A stretch of DNA of 64,000 nt from Scylla paramamosain (taxonomy: Eukaryota > Arthropoda > Malacostraca > Decapoda > Portunidae), in the NCBI RefSeq assembly GCF_035594125.1, contig NC_087185.1, positions 10,866,501 through 10,930,500 on the forward strand. Reading direction: 5' to 3'. Every line of letters begins with the position of its first letter. Position 1 is the first letter of the stretch. Under the pieces are notes generated by a model. It had not been told where the DNA came from and ran no database searches. It saw nothing but the letters and a program-made list of their open reading frames with translations. Below are positions 33,510-47,050 of the stretch, in pieces. The position numbers and the translations under genes were made by a program.

Positions 33510-36500
33510 TGCAAAGCCTCCCTTATGTGGAAATTTAACGACCTTACCAGAAATCTGTCTTTTTAGTGTTTTTCAGCATGTTAGGCACCAAAACGAAAAA
33601 TAATAAGGAACACACTCTATGTGGGAATCCAAAACAAAATTACTGAAAACGTGTCTTCTCAGTGTTTTACATAGAAAAACGGATGGAAAACAACCAATAT
33701 CAAGAAGTAGAAAAACATTACCAAAAATGTATATTTTCAGTTATTTTGAGCTTGTTACATACAGAAAAACGCGAAAATTGATACAAAGCACTCTATATTG
33801 GGAAAAAAAAGGGACATTGCGAGAAAATTGTATAATGAATGTTTTATAGTTCAAAAGAACCACAAGGCAAAAAACGCAAAAACTCGTGTATATGGAGAAA
33901 TTTCCTGGATACCAAAATGCTGAAACTCATGTATAACACTCTTAATTGAGAAGCAGAACAACCTTACTAAATGCATGTGAAAAACATTAAAGACAAGTTC
34001 TTGGTAAAAGTTGGTTTTATTCCCATGTAATGTGATTGCCCTGCTTTTTAGTGCTTTATTGCCTAACACACTCAAAAACACTCAAAAGAAACTTTTGGTA
34101 ATGTCATTTTCGCATGCTATTTGGGGTTTTCCTAACTAAGAATGTGAAAAACACTCAAAATACACGCATTTGGTAAGGTTCTTCTGTTTCTCAATTAAGA
34201 TTGTTATTCATGAGTTTCAGCATTTTGGTATCTAAGAAACTTCTTTATATACACGAGTTTTTGCGTTTTTTGCCTTGTGGTTTTTGTGAACCACAAGTTC
34301 TTTTCCATGAAAATAATAAGACACTCATTATACACATTTATCATAATGTCCTTTTGTTTCCCAATAGGGAGTGCTTTGCATCCTTTTTCGCGTTTTTTTG
34401 TAGGTAACAAGCTCAAAAAACACTCAAAGTATAGCTTTTTCGTCATGTTATTTTATTTCTTCATATTGGTTGGTTTGCATCCGTTTTAGCGTTTTTCTAC
34501 GTAAAACACCGAAAAAACACTTTTTCAGTCATTTTGTTTTGGATTCCCAAAGAATTTTGCCAGAATTTTGGCATCTCGGTACCTATGAAGATGAATAACA
34601 AAAAAAAAGTTATATTTTTTTCTCTATAGTGTTATTTGTGTGTTTTAGCTTTTTGGTACAAAAGGAACTTAACACTTATAATACACGTTTCTCGTAATGT
34701 CCTTTCCTTTCCCAAACATAATGTTCTTTGCATGTATTTAAGCGTTTTTATAGATAACATGATCAAAAACACTCAAAAATACATGTCTTTGGTAATGTTA
34801 TTCTGTTTCTTCATAAAGTGTGTTTTGCATGCGTTTTAACATTTTAGTATGTAAGGAGTTAAAAACACTTAAAGGCAAGTTCTTCGTAAAAGTTGGTTTT
34901 CTTCCCATATAATATGATTGTTTTGCTTTTTAGTGCTTTTTTGCATATCACGCTCAAAAACTTTCAAAAGAGACTTTTCTGAAAATGTCTTTTTTTTTAC
35001 ACATAAAGCTAGTTTCGCATGTAATTTGGGATTTTCGCATCTAAGAATGTCAAAAACACTCAAAATACACACATTTGGTAGGGTAGTTTTGTTTCTCAAT
35101 TAAAAGTTTTATTCATGCATTTCAGCATTTTGGTATGTAAGATACTTCTCTCTATACACGAGTTTTTGCGTTTTTTGCCTTGTGGTTTTTGTTAAACTAT
35201 AAAACACTCATATACAAGTTTCTCGTAATGTCCTTTTGTTTCCCTCCATTTTCTCTTTTTTTTTTTGTAGGTAACAAGCTCAAAAACACTAAAAATATAT
35301 ATTTTTAGTAATGTTAATATATTTCTTCATATTTGTGTGTTTACATCCGTTTTAGCGTTTTTCTTAATAAATCTCTAAAAAGACACGTTTTCAGTAATAT
35401 TGTTGAAATTGCTGAAAAAAAAAACACTCAAAAGTCAGGTTTCTGGTAAAGTCGTGTAATTTCCCCATCTAGGTGGCTTTGCATGTACTTTAGGGTTTGG
35501 TAAATAACTCCGTAAAAAAGCAAAAATTATTTATTTTAATAATTTTTTTTTATCTAATTTCCTTGAATTTTGCCAGAATTTTGGCATCTCGGTACCTATG
35601 AAGATGAATAACATAAAAAAAAAAACACTCTTAATACACAATTTTCGTAATGTCCTTTCGTTTCACAAACCTTTTCATATTGGTTAATTTGCATCCGTTT
35701 TAGCGTTTTTCTACGTAAAACTTTGAAAAGACACGTTTTCAGTCATTCTGTTTTGGATTTCTATATAGAGTGACTTTCATATGATTTATCGTTTTGGTGC
35801 CTAACATGCCGAAAAACTCTCAAAAGACAGGTTTCTTGTAAAGTCGTTTAATTTCCCCATACAGATGGCTTTCCATACAATTTAGGGTTTGGTACATAAC
35901 TCTGAAAAATAGCTAAAATTAACTTTTACGATAATGTTCTTTTTTCCACAAAATTTCCCTGAATTTTGGCAGAAGTTTAGCATCTTGGCAGCTATGAACA
36001 TCAATAAAAAAAATGCTATTTGTTTTATTTATTTATTTATTTATTTATTCTCCATAAAGAGTGTTTTTTTTTTAGTTTTAACGTTTTGGTACTTAAGGAC
36101 CTTAAAAACACATAACACACGTTTCTCGTTATGTCCTTTCGTTTCCCAAACATAGGGTTCTTTGCATGTATTTAACCGTTTTTATAGGTAACATGATCAA
36201 AAACACTTAAAACACATGTTGTTGGTAATGTTATTCTGCTTCTCCATAAAGGAGTGTTTTGCTAGCGTTTTAGCGTTTTGTTATGTAAGGAGGTCAAAAA
36301 CACTTGAAGGAAAGTTATTGGTAAAAGTTGGTTTTATTCCCAGGTAATGTAATCGCCCTGGTTTTTTTTGTGCTTTATTGCCTAACACGCTCAAAAACAC
36401 TCAAAAGACACTTCTGGTAATGTCATTTTTTTCCCACATATTTTAGTTTCGCATGCTATTTTGGGTTTTGCTAAGATTGTGAAAAAAGCTTAAAATACAT

Positions 36501-36770
36501 GCATTTGGTAAGGTTGTTCTTTTTCTCAATTGAGATTGTTATTCATGAGTTTCAGCATTTTGGTATCTAACAAACTTCTTTATATACACGAGTTTTTGCG
36601 TTTTTTGCCTTGTGGTTCTTGTGAACCACAAGTTCTTTTGCCCGAAAAGAATAAGACACTCATTATACACGTTTCTCGTAATGTCCTTTTGTTTCCCAAT
36701 AGGGAGTGGAGTGCTTTGCTTCCATTTTTGCGTTTTTTGTAGGTAACAAGCTGAAAAACACTCAAAATAT
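31160..36770 (+). repeat. Segmental duplication A, right copy
   Basis: It carries the same order of private variants as 13950-23540 but lacks the retroelement. It also has two internal losses relative to the left copy: about 115 bp around the poly(A)/(TTTA)n tract near 35625, and about 625 bp near 35671 where TTTCACAAACC joins TTTTCATATTGG. Edges are approximate. Confidence 0.75.
33510..33978 (-). repeat. Inverted module, full copy (~469 bp)
   Basis: Same breakpoints as the 16255 copy and, by duplication A, its direct counterpart. It shares small variants with it such as CTATGTGGGAATCC versus CTATGTGTGATACC. The right join reads AAATGCATGT then GAAAAACATTAAAG. Confidence 0.85.
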
Positions 36771-37142
36771 ACCTTCTTGGTAAAGTTATTTTCTTTCTGC
36801 ATATTGATTGGTTTGCATCCTTTTTAGCGTTTTTCTAGGTAAAACACCGAAAAGACACGTTTTCAGTAAATTTTGTTTTGGATTCCCATATAGAGTGACT
36901 TCCATGCTATTTATCGTTTTGGTGCCTAACATGCTGAAAAACAATCATAAGACAGTTTTCTGGCAAAGACGTTAGGTTTGGGTTTAGGTACATAACAGTC
37001 CGAAAAAAAAGCTAAAATTTACTTTTTTGATAATGTTTTTATTTCTCATGATTTCCTGACTTTTGCCTGAATTTTGGCGTCTCGGTACCTATAAAGATGA
37101 TTAACAAAAAAAAAAAAAAATACTATTTTTTACTGGTATTTA

Positions 37143-37162
37143 CTTACCAAATTTCTGGTAAG
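37143..37162. repeat. Palindrome at a truncated unit junction
   Basis: CTTACCA and TGGTAAG are perfect 7-bp inverted arms around AATTTC. The point joins the T-rich end of one cassette (unit near 37080) to the ATTTCTGGTAAGGTCG monomer of the next unit, so roughly a full unit is missing between them. Confidence 0.65.
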
Positions 37163-39670
37163 GTCGTTTAATTTCCTCATATAGGAGGCTTTGCATGCAC
37201 TTTAGGGTTTGTTACATAACAGTCCGAAAAAATAGGTAAAATTAATTTTTTTGATAATTTTCTTTTATCATATAATAGCCTTGAATTTTCCCAGAATTTT
37301 GGCATCTCGGTACGTATGAAGATGAATAACCAAAACAAAAAAATGTCCTATTTTTTTTTTTTTTATTTATTTATTTTTCTAAATAAAGAGTGTTATTTCT
37401 GGGTTTTAGCTTTTTGGTACTTAAGGATCTTAAAAACACTTATAATACACATTTCTCGTAATGTCCTTTCGTTTCCCAAACATAAGGTTTTTTCCATGTA
37501 TTTAAGTGTTTTTATAGATAACAAGATAAAAAAACACTCAAAATATGTTTTTTTTTTTTTTTTATTCTGTTTCTCCTTAAAAGGTGTTTTGCATGCGTTT
37601 TAGCGTTTTGGTATGTAATGAGCTCAAAAACACTTAAAGGCAAGTTCTTGGTAAAAGTTATTTTTATTCCCATGTAATGTGATTGCCCTGCTTTTTAATG
37701 CTTTATTGCCTAACACGCTCAAAAACACTCAAAAAGACATTTTCTGGTAATATCATCTTTTTCCAACATAAAGCTAGTTTTGCATGGAATTTGGGGATTT
37801 GATAACTTAGAATGTGAAAAGCCCTCAAAATACATGCATTTAGTAAGGTTGTTCTGTTTCTTAATTAAAAGTGTTATTCATGAGTTTCAGCATTTTGGTA
37901 TGTAAGAAACTTTTCTAATACACACATTTGGTAAGGTAGTTCTGTTTCTCATTTAAAAGGGTTATTCATGAGTATCAGCATTTTGGTATGTAAGAAACAT
38001 CTCTATGTACACGAGTTTTTGACATTTTTGCCTTGTGGTTCTTGTGAAAATATAAAACACGTTTCTCGTAATGTCCTTTTCTTTCCCAATAAAAAGTGCT
38101 TTCCATCCATTTTCCCATTTCTTGTAGGTAACAAGCTCAAAAACACATCAAAATATACCTCTTTGGTAATGTTATTTTATTTCTTCATATTGGTTGGTTT
38201 ACATCCGTTTTAGTGTTTTTCTACGTAAATCACTGAAAAGACATGTTTTCAATAATATTGTTGAAATTGCTAAGAAAAACACTCAAAAAACAGGTTTCTG
38301 GTAAAGTCATGTACTTTCCCCATATAGGTAACTTTGCATGTACTTCAGGGTTTGGTACATAACTCAGGAAAAAAAACTAAAATTATATATTTTTTTATAA
38401 TGATTTTTTTTTTACAAAAATTCCCTGAATTTTGCCAGAATTTTGGCATCTCGGTACTTATAAAGATGAATAACAAAAAAAAAAAAATTTCATAAAGAGT
38501 GATATTTGTGGGTTTTAGCTTTTTGGTACTTAAGGAACTTAAAAACACACATAATACACGATTTTCGTAATTTCCTTTTCTTATACAAACATAAGGTTCT
38601 TTACATGTATTTAAGCGTTTTTATAGATAACATGATCAAAAACACTCAAAATACATGTTTTTTGGTAATGTTATTCTTTTTCTCCATAAAGGGTGTTTTG
38701 CTTGCGTTGTAGCGTTTTGGTATGTGAGGAATTATAAACACTTAAAGGCAAGTTCTTCGTTAAAGTTGGTTTTATTCACATGTACTGTGATTGTTCTGCT
38801 TTTTAGTGCTTTGTTGCATATCACGCTCAAAAACACTCAGAAGACACTTTTCTGGTAATGTCATTTTTTTTCCCAAATGAAGCTAGTTTCGCATGTAATT
38901 TGACATTTTCGTAACTAAGAATGTGAAAAACTTTCAAAATACACAATTTGGTAAGGTAATTCTTTTTATCGATTAAAAGTGTTATTCATGCATTTCATCA
39001 TTTTGGTATGTAAGAAACTTCTCTATATACACGAATTTTAGTTTTTATATCCTTGTGGTTCTTTTAAAATGATAAAACACTCATTATACACGTTTCTCGT
39101 TATGTCCTTTTCTTTCCTAATATAGAGTGCTTTACATCCATTTTTGCATTTTTTGTAGGTAACAAGCTCAAAAACACTCTAAATATATGTTTTTGGTAAT
39201 GTTATTCTATTTCTTCATATGGGTTGGTTTGCATCCGCTTTAGCGTTTTTCTACGTAAAACACTGAAAAGACATGTTTTCAGTAATTTTGTTTTGAATTC
39301 ACATATTGACTGACTTCCATATTATTTATCGTTTTGGTGCCTAACATGCTGAAAAACACTGAGAAGACAGGTTTCTGGTAAAGTCGTTTAACTTCCCTTT
39401 ATAGGTGGCTTTGCATGCACTTTAGGGTTTGGTACATAACAATCCAAGAAAAAGCTGTAATTAACTTTTTTAATAATGTTGTTTTTTCCACATAAATTCC
39501 CTGAATTTTGGCAGATTTTTGGCATCTCGGTAGCTATGAAGATGAATAACAAAAAAAAAATTCATATTTTTTTTATTTTATTGATTTATTTTTTTAAATA
39601 AAGAGTGTTATTTGTGTGTTTTAGCTTTTTGGTACTAAAGGAACTAAAAAAAACACTCATAATACATGTT

Positions 39671-39695
39671 TTTCGTTTCGTTTCGTTTCGTTTCC
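39671..39695 (+). repeat. (TTTCG)n expansion
   Basis: Four TTTCG units followed by TTTCC stand where other units read CTCGTAATGTCCTTTCGTTTCCC. A private expansion in one unit, replacing the usual AATGTCC segment. Confidence 0.85.
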
Positions 39696-39956
39696 CAAAC
39701 ATAAGGTTCTTTGCATGTATTTAAGTGTTTTTATAGATAACTTGATCAAAAACACTCAAAATACATGTATTTGGTAATGTTATTCTGTTTCTCCATAAAA
39801 TATCTTTTGCATGCGTTTTAGCGTTTCTGTATGTAAGCAGCTCAAAAACACTTAAAGGCAAGTTCTTAGTAAAATTTGGTTTTATTTCCATGTAATGTGA
39901 TTGCCGTGCGTTTTAGTGCTTTATTGCCTAACACGCTCAAAAACACTCAAAAGACA

Positions 39957-40431
39957 TGCAAAGCCTCCCATATGAGGAAATTAAATACCTTACCAGAAAT
40001 CTGTCTTCTGAGTGTTTTTCAGCATGTTAGGTACTAAAACGATAAAAAATAAGGAACTCACTCTATATGGGAATAAAAAAAAAAACTGAAAACATTTATT
40101 CTCAGTGTTTTACGTAGAAAAAAAAAGCTAAAACTGATGCAAAACAACCAATATCAAGAAGCAGAAAAACATTACCAAAAATATACATTTTGAGTGTTTT
40201 TGAGCTTATTACCTACAAAAAAACGCGAAACTTGATACAAAGCACACTATATTGGGAAACAAAGAGACATTTCGAGAAAAGTGTATAATCAATGTTTTAT
40301 AGTTAAAAAAAGCCACAAGGCAAGAAACGCAAAAACTCGTGTATATGGATAAGATTCCTAGATATCAAAATGCTGAAACTTATGAATAACACTCTTAATT
40401 AAGAAACAGAAAAACCTTACTAAATGTGTGT
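39957..40431 (-). repeat. Inverted module, full copy (~475 bp)
   Basis: Shared left join (CAAAAGACA to TGCAAAGCCTCCC) and right join (AAATGTGTGT to CAAAAACACTTAAAGG). The flanking ~114-bp direct repeats are present. Its host unit does not carry the AATGCAAAAGG deletion seen before most other modules. Confidence 0.85.
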
Positions 40432-42726
40432 CAAAAACACTTAAAGGCAAGTTCACGGTAAAAGTTGGTATTATTCCGATGTAATGTGATTGCCCTGCTT
40501 TTTAGTGCTTTATTGCCTAACACGCTCAAAAACACTATAAGACACTTTTCTGGTAATGTCATTTTTTTCCCACATAAAGCTGGTTTCGCATGCAATTTGG
40601 GGTTTTCGTAACTAAGAATGTTAAAAGTACTCAAAATACACGCATTTAGTAAGGATGTTCTGTTTCTCAATTGAGAGTGTTCATTAGTTTCAGCATTTTG
40701 GTGTCTAGGAAACTTCTTCATATACATGTTTTATCCCTTGTGGTTCTTTTGAACTATAAAACACTCATTATACACTTTTCTTGCAATAACCTTTTGTTTC
40801 CCATGATAGACTGCTTTGCATCAATTTTCGCGTTTTTTATAGGTAACAAGCTCAAAAACACTCAAAATATACTTTTTTGGTAATATTTTTCTATTTCTTG
40901 ATATTGGTTGATTTCCATCCGTTTTAGCGTTTTTCTACGTAAAACACTGAGAAGAAATGTTTTCCGTAATTTTCTTTTGGATTCCCATATAGTGTGAGTT
41001 CCTTATTATTTATCGTTTTAGTCCCTAACATGCTGAAAACACTCAAAAAACAGATTTATGATAAGGTCGTTTAATTTCCTCACCTAGGAGGCTTTGCATG
41101 CACTTTAGGGTTTGGTACATAACAGTCCGAAAAAAAAGCTAAAATTAAATGTTTTGATAATATTCTTTTATCATATAATTATCCTGAATTTTCTCAAAAT
41201 TTTGGCATCTCGGTACCTATGAAGATAAATAACAAAAAAAAGTATTTTTTTTTATTTTTTATTTTTTTTTCTAAATAAAGAGTGTTATTTGTGGGCTTTA
41301 GCTTTTTTATAGTTAAGGAACTTAAAAACACTCATAATACACGTTTCTCGTAATGTCCTTTCGTTTCCCAAAGATAAGGTTCTTTGCATGTATTTAAGCT
41401 TTTTTATAGAAAACATGATAAAAAACACTCAATATACATGTTTTTGGTAATGTTATCCTCTTTCTCCATAAAAGGTGTTTTGCATGAGTTTTAGCTTTTC
41501 GTTTTGTAAGGAGCTGAAAAATACTTACAGGAAAGTTCTTGGTAAAAGTTGGTTTTATTCCCATGTAATGTGATTGCCTTGCTTTTTAGTGCTTTATTGC
41601 CTAACACGCTCAAAAACTCTCAAAAGACACTTTTCTGGTGTCATTTTTTTTTTCACACATAAAGCTAGTTTACCATGGAATTTGGGGTTCTGGTAACTAA
41701 AAATATGAAAAACACTCATAATACACACATTTAGTAAGGTTGTTTTGTTTCTTAATTAAGAGTGTTATTCATGAGTTTCAGCATTTTGGTATCTTAGAAA
41801 CTTTTCCATACACACGAGGTTTTGCGTTTTTTGCCTTGTGATATTTGTGATACTATGAAAGACACATTATACACGTTTCTCGTTATGTTCTTTTTTTTTT
41901 TCCTTATATAGAGTGCTCTGCATCCATTTTCGCGTTTTTTTTTTATGTAACAAGCTCAAAAACACTCAAAATATAGCTCTTTAGTAATGTTATTCTGTTT
42001 CTTCATATTGGTTGGTTTGCATCCGTTTTAGCGTTTTTCTACATAAAACTTTGAAAAGACTCGATTTCCGTAATTTTGTTTTGGATTTCCATATAGAGTG
42101 ACTTTCATATTATTTATCATTTTGGTGCCTAACATTCGGAAAAACACTCAAAAGACAGGTTTCTTGTAAAGTCGTTTAATTTCCCAATAGAGATGCCTTT
42201 CCATACCCTTTAGGGTTTGGTACATAACTCCAAAAAAAAATCTAAAACAAACTTTTTCGATAATGTTCTTTTTTCCACATATTTTCCCTGAATTTTGGCA
42301 GAATTTTGGCATATTGGTAGCTATGAACTTGAATAACAAAAAAAAAATTGGTATTTTTTTAATTTATTTTTTATTTGTTTTTTCTCTATAAAGAGTGTTA
42401 TTTGTTGGTTTTAGCTTTTTGATACTGAAGGATCTTAAAAACACTCATAATACACGTTTCTCGTAATGTCCTTTCGTTTCCCAAACATTAGGTTCTTTGC
42501 ATGTATTTAAGCGTGTTTATAGATAACATGGTCAAAAACACTCAAAACACATGTTTTTGGTAATGCAAAAGCTGTTTTGTATGCGTTTTAGCGTTTTGAT
42601 ATGTAAGGAGGTGAAAAACACTTAAAGGCAAGTTCTTAGTAAAATTTTGTTTTATTCCCATGTAGTGTGATAGCCCTGCTTTTTAGTGCTATATTGCCTA
42701 ACACGCTCAAAAACACTCAAAAGACA
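40432..42726 (+). repeat. HOR satellite array, block 6
   Basis: Two units with cassettes near 41205 (TCATATAATTATCCTG subtype) and 42310. The second carries the AATGCAAAAGCTG deletion and leads into the next inverted module. No gene. Confidence 0.86.
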
Positions 42727-45700
42727 TGCAAAGACATGAGGAAATTAAACGACCTTACCAGAAATCTGTCTTTTGTGTGTTTTCCAGCTTGTTAGGCTCC
42801 AAAACGATGAATAATAAGGAACTAACTCTATATGGGAATCCAAAACAAAATTTCTGAAAACGTGTCTTCTGAGTGTTTTACGTAGAAAAACGCTAAAACG
42901 GATGCAAACCAACCAATATAAAAAAGTAGAAAAACATAACCAAAAATGTATATTTTGAGTTTTTTTGAGCTTGTTACCTACAAAAAAATGGGAAACTTTA
43001 TACAAAGCACTCTATATTGGGAAAGAAAGGAATATTGCGAGAAAAGTGTATAATGAATGTTTTATAGTTGAAAAGAACCACAAGGCAAAAAAAACGCAAA
43101 AACTCGTGTATATGGAGAAGTTTCCTAGATACCAAAATGCTGAAACTCATAAATAACACTCTTAATTGAGAAACAGAACAACCTTACTAAATGCGTGTCA
43201 AAAACACTTAAAGGCAAGTTGTTGGTAAAAGTTTGTTTTTTTTCACATATAATGTGATTGCCCTGCTTTTTAGTGCTTTATTGCCTAACATGCTGAAAAA
43301 CACTCAGGGACATTTTTCTGCTAATGTTATTTTTTTCCCACATAAAGCTAGTTTCACATGGAATTTGGGATTTTGGTAACTAAGAATGTAAAAAACACTC
43401 AAAATACACGCATTTAATAAGGTTGTTCTCTTTCTTAATTAAGAGTGTTATTCATGAGTTTCAGCATTTTGGTATATCAGAAACTTCTCCATACACATGA
43501 GTTTTTGCGTTTTTTGCCTTGTGATTCTAGTGAAACTATAAAACACTCATTATACACGTTTCTCGTTATGTCCTTTTTTTACTGATATAGTTTTATCCTA
43601 ATATAGTTTTCGCGTCTTTCAAAAGACACCTTTATTTAGTAATTTGGTTTGGATTTCCATATAGAGTGACTTTCATATTATTTATCGTTTTGGTGCCTAA
43701 CATGCGGAAAAACACTCAAAAGACAGGTTTCCTGTAAAGTCGTTTAATTTCCCCATATAGGTGGCTTTGCATACACTATAGGGTTTGGTACATAACTCCG
43801 AAAAAAAGCTAAAATTAACTATTTCTATAATATTCTTTTTTCCACATAATTTCCCTGAATTTTGGCAGAATTTTGGCATCTTGGTACCTATAAACATCAA
43901 TAACAAAAGAAAAAAAAATGCTTTTGTTTAAATTATTATTTTTTTTATTTATTTTTTCTCTATAAAGCGTGTTATTAACTTTCTGTTAAAGAACTTAAAA
44001 ATATTCATAATACATATTTCTCGTAAAGTCCTTTCCTTTCCCAAATATAGGGATCTTTGCATGTATTTAAGCGTTTTTATAGGTAACATGATAAAAAAAC
44101 ACTCAAAACACATGTTTTTGGTAATGTTATTCTGCTTTTCCATAAAGGAGTGTTTGCATGCATTTTACCGTTCTGGTATGTGTAAGGAGATCAAAAACAC
44201 TTCAAGGCAAGTCTTGGTAAAAGTTGGTTTTATTCCTATGTAATGTGATTGCCCTGCTTTTTAGTGCTTTATTGCTTAACACGCTCAAAAACCCTCAAAA
44301 GACAGTTTTGGTAATGTCATTTTTTTTCCCACATAAGGCTAGTTTCGCATGCTATTTGGGGTTTTCCTAAGAATGTGAAAAACACTCAAAATACACGCAT
44401 TTGGTAAGGTTTTTCTGTTTCTCAATTAAGAGCGTTATTCATGAGTTTCAGCATTTTGGTATCTAACAAACTTCTTTATATATACGAGTTTTTGCGTTTT
44501 TTGCCTTATGGTTTTTGTGAACCACAAGTTTTTTTGCCCGAAAATAATAAGACACACATTACACACATTTCTCGTAATGTCCTGTTGGATGCTTTGCATC
44601 CTTTTATGCGTTTTCTGTAGGTAACAAGCTCAAAAACACTCAAAATATAGCTTTTTCGTAATGTTATTCTATATCTTCATATTGGTTGCTTTGCATCCGT
44701 TTTAGCGTTTTTCTACGTAAAACACCGAAAAGACACGTTTTCAGTAATTTTGTTTTGGATCCCCAAAGAATTTTGCCAGAATTTTGGCATCTCGGTACTT
44801 ATGAAGATGAATAACAAGAAAAATAAATAAATAAATCTATTTTTTTATTTTTTTTCTCTACAAACAGTGTTATTTGTGGGTTATAGCTTTTTGGCACAAA
44901 ATGAACTTAAAAACACTCATACTTTTCTCGTAATGTCCTTTCGTTTCCCAAACATGATGTTCTTTGCATGTATTTAAGCGTTTTTATAGATAACATGATC
45001 AAAAACACTCAAAATACATGTTTTTGGTAATGTTATTCTGTTTCTCCATAAAATGTGTTTTGCATGCTTTTTAGCGTTTTCGTATGTAAGGAGTTAAAAA
45101 CACTTAAAGGCAAGTTCTTCGTAAAAGTTGGTTTTATTCCCATATAATGTGATTGTTCTGCTTTTTAGTGCTTTGTTGTATATCACGCTCAAAAACACTC
45201 AAAAGACACTTTTCTGATAGTCATTTTTTTCCCACATAAGGGTAGTTTCGCATGTAATTTGGGATTTTCGTAACTAGGAATTTGAAAAACACTCAAAATA
45301 CACACATTTGGTAAGGTAGTTCTGTTTCTCAATTAAATGTGTTATTCATGTGTTTCAGGATTTTGGTATGTAAGAAACTTCTCTCTATACACGAGTTTTT
45401 TTTTCTGTTTTTTGCCTTGTGGTACTTGTGAAACTATAAAACACTCATTATACACGTTTCTTGTAATGTCCTTTTGCTTCTCAATATAGAGTGCTTTCCA
45501 TCCATTTTCGTGTTTTTTGTAGGTAACAATTTCAGAAACATTCAAAATATACCTTTTTGGTAATGTTATTCTATTTCTTCATATTGGTTGGTTTGCATCC
45601 GTTTTAGCGTTTTTCTACGTAAAACACCGAAAAGACACGTTTTCAGTAATTTTGTTTTGGATTCCCATATAGATTGACTTCCATGTTATTTATCGTGTTG

Positions 45701-47050
45701 GTTCCTAACATGCTGAAAAACACTCATAAGACAGTTTTCTGGAAAAAACGTTTAATTTCCCTATATAAGTGGCTTTGCATGCACTTTAGGGTTTTGGTAC
45801 CTAACAGTCCGAAAAAAAAGCTAATTTTAACTTTTTTGATAATGTTATTATTTCACATAATTTCTTGAATTTTGCCCGAATTTTGGCATCTCGGTTCCTA
45901 TGAAGATGAATAAGAAAGAAAAAATATCGTATTTTTTTTTATTTATTTATTGTTTCTGAATAAAGAGTATTATTTGTGGCTTTTAGCTTTTTGGTAAGTA
46001 ATGAACTTAAAAACTCTCATATTACACGTTTCTCGTAATGTTCTTTAGTTTTCCAAAAATAGTGTTCTTTGCATGTATTTAAGCGTTTTTATTGGTAACA
46101 TGATCAAAAACACTCAAAATACATGTTTTTGGCAATGTTTTTCTGTTTCACCAGAAAGTGTGTTTGGTATATAAGGAGCTCAAAAACACTTAAAGGCAAG
46201 TTCTTGGTAAAAATAGGTTTTCCTCCAATGTAATGTCATTGCCCTGCTTTTAAGTGCTTTATTGCCTATCATGCTCAAAAACACTTAAAAGACATTTTTC
46301 TGATAATATCTTTTTTTTTTTTTCCCACAAAAACCTAGTTTCGCATGAATTTGGGGTTTCGATAACTAAGAATGTGAAAAGCACTCAAAATATACGCATT
46401 TAGTAAGGTTTTTCTGTTTCTCAATTAAGAGTGTTCTTTATGAGTTTCAGCATTTTGGTATCCTGGAAACTTCTTCATATACACGAGTTTTTGCATTTTT
46501 TGCCTTGTGGTTCCTTTGAACTCATTATACACTTTTCTTGCAATGTCCTTTTGTTTTCCATTATAGAGTGCTTTGTAACAATTTTCACGTTTTTTATAGG
46601 TAACAAGCTCAAAAACTTTCAAAATATATCTTTTTGGTAATGTTTTTCTCTTTCTTGTTATTGGTTGATTTGCATCTGTTTTAGCGTTTTTCTACGTAAA
46701 ACACTGAGAACACACGTTTTCAGTAATTTTGTTTTGGATTCCCATACAGATTGAGTTCCTTATTATTTATCGTTTTGGTGCCTAACATGCTTAAAAACAC
46801 TCAAAACACATATTTCTGATAAGGTCGTTTAATTTCCTCACATAGGAGGCCTTCCATGCACTTTAGGGTTTGGTACATAAAAGTCCGAAAAAAAGGCTAA
46901 AATTAACTGTTTTGATAATATTCTTTTATCATATAATTGCCCTGAATATTCCCAGAATTTTTGAATCTCAGTACCTATAAAGATGAATTACAAAGAAAAT
47001 TTTTTATTTTTTTTATTTATTTATTTTTTCTAAATAAAGAGCGTTATTTG
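42600..47050 (+). repeat. Segmental duplication B, left copy
   Basis: Shares the order inverted module, shortened GTGTTATTAAC unit, CCAAAGAATTTTGCC deletion unit, ACTTCTCTCTATACACGAG unit, AAGAAAG unit, TCATATAATTGCC unit with about 57000-62530. The offset is about 14.4 kb up to 45.45 kb and about 15.45 kb after it. Confidence 0.7.
42727..43198 (-). repeat. Inverted module, full copy (~472 bp)
   Basis: Shared breakpoints; near its left end about 9 bp are missing (GCAAAGACATGAGGAAATT in place of GCAAAGCCTCCCATATGAGG). Flanked by ~114-bp direct repeats. Counterpart of the 57107 copy in duplication B. Confidence 0.85.

Larger units (their letters stand above)
33979..39956 (+). repeat. HOR satellite array, block 5
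   Basis: Cassettes lie near 34570 (deletion type), 35580, 35968, 37080, 37300, 38445 and 39520. Two pairs are abnormally close (35580/35968 and 37080/37300) because of internal deletions. The position 34783-34815 is the empty counterpart of the retroelement target. The ~86-bp duplication is near 37880. No gene. Confidence 0.86.
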
